Source: Lachnospiraceae bacterium
GTDB taxonomy: Bacteria > Bacillota > Clostridia > Lachnospirales > Lachnospiraceae
Reading direction: 5' to 3'
Length of the DNA stretch: 6,151 nucleotides
NCBI GenBank assembly: GCA_021204285.1
Contig: JAJPZP010000222.1
Coordinates: 1-6,151 of the forward strand
Position numbers and translations under genes: made by a program. Below the pieces are notes generated by a model. The model saw only the letters and a program-made list of their open reading frames with translations. It made no database searches and had not been told where the DNA came from. Below are positions 6,045 to 6,151 of this stretch, one piece after another (the stretch's first letter is position 1; each line of letters begins with the position of its first letter).

Positions 6045-6151
6045 TTACCAGCTTGCCTTTTTCACACCCGGGATCTGGCCAGCGTAAGCCAGCTCGCGGA
6101 AGCAGATTCTGCAGATTCCATATTTTCTCAGATAAGCATGCGGACGACCGC
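6045..6151 (-). CDS. rpsN: Small ribosomal subunit protein S14 (uS14), zinc-ribbon type, 3' end only
   Basis: This is the C-terminal part of S14, a protein of the 30S head needed for late small-subunit assembly. The gene runs off the window edge at 6151. The visible 34 residues begin [11 protein letters not shown], contain a C-R-I-C pair that forms half of a zinc ribbon, and end KKASW before a TAA at 6045-6047. The two bases left at the edge (GC) fit a Cys codon just before GRP, as expected for the first zinc-binding pair (CxxCGRP). The short ending and the CRIC pair identify the roughly 61-residue zinc-binding (C+) form usual in Firmicutes, not the longer zinc-free form. It sits directly upstream of rpsH with a 20-bp spacer, the standard spc order. 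The start and first Cys pair cannot be seen. Confidence 0.96.
   Translation of the reverse strand, partial: GRPHAYLRKYGICRICFRELAYAGQIPGVKKASW

Overview
This window is one strand-consistent block of the ribosomal protein spc operon. Every gene is read on the minus strand, so transcription runs from position 6151 towards 1. In that order it holds rpsN (C-terminal part only), rpsH, rplF, rplR, rpsE, rpmD, rplO, secY, adk, map, a small KOW-type RNA-binding protein gene, and infA. The order secY-adk-map-(KOW)-infA, the zinc-ribbon type S14, the Cys4 adenylate kinase and the protein sequences all point to a Gram-positive Clostridia host, most likely Lachnospiraceae. The family-level placement rests on protein resemblance, not on a search.

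Layout: positions 6151-3309 encode eight ribosomal proteins: S14 (partial), S8, L6, L18, S5, L30, L15, and further down the line S14's neighbours follow the usual order. Spacers are mostly 14-25 bp, each with a strong Shine-Dalgarno sequence that often overlaps the previous stop codon. Positions 3309-1993 encode SecY, whose ATG overlaps the rplO stop by one base. Positions 1902-260 encode adenylate kinase, methionine aminopeptidase and the KOW protein, and 267-49 encode initiation factor IF-1. A well-formed promoter (extended -10, 17-bp spacer, A-rich upstream stretch) lies just after infA and would drive the genes beyond the window edge, expected to be rpmJ-rpsM-rpsK-rpsD-rpoA-rplQ.

Together the genes make ribosome parts (30S: S14, S8, S5; 50S: L6, L18, L30, L15), the membrane channel for secreted proteins (SecY), the enzyme balancing adenylate nucleotides (Adk), the enzyme removing the initiator methionine (Map) and the initiation factor IF-1. 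This is a growth-rate-linked translation and secretion unit.

The unusual part is the 197-bp rpsH-rplF gap (5426-5622), far longer than the other spacers between ribosomal protein genes here. It holds two 42-bp imperfect tandem copies of a stem-loop element. The copies differ at ten positions, and all ten fall into five base pairs where both partners changed together, while every unpaired base (G/A-rich internal loops, a GAA apical loop and a T-T mismatch) is identical. The same gap also has a perfect 8-bp-stem palindrome and a smaller palindrome. This looks like a family of structured repeats lodged in an essential operon and is the best candidate in the window for something undescribed. A second, 11-bp perfect hairpin sits in the 90-bp secY-adk gap. 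No gene-free stretch exceeds 300 bp.
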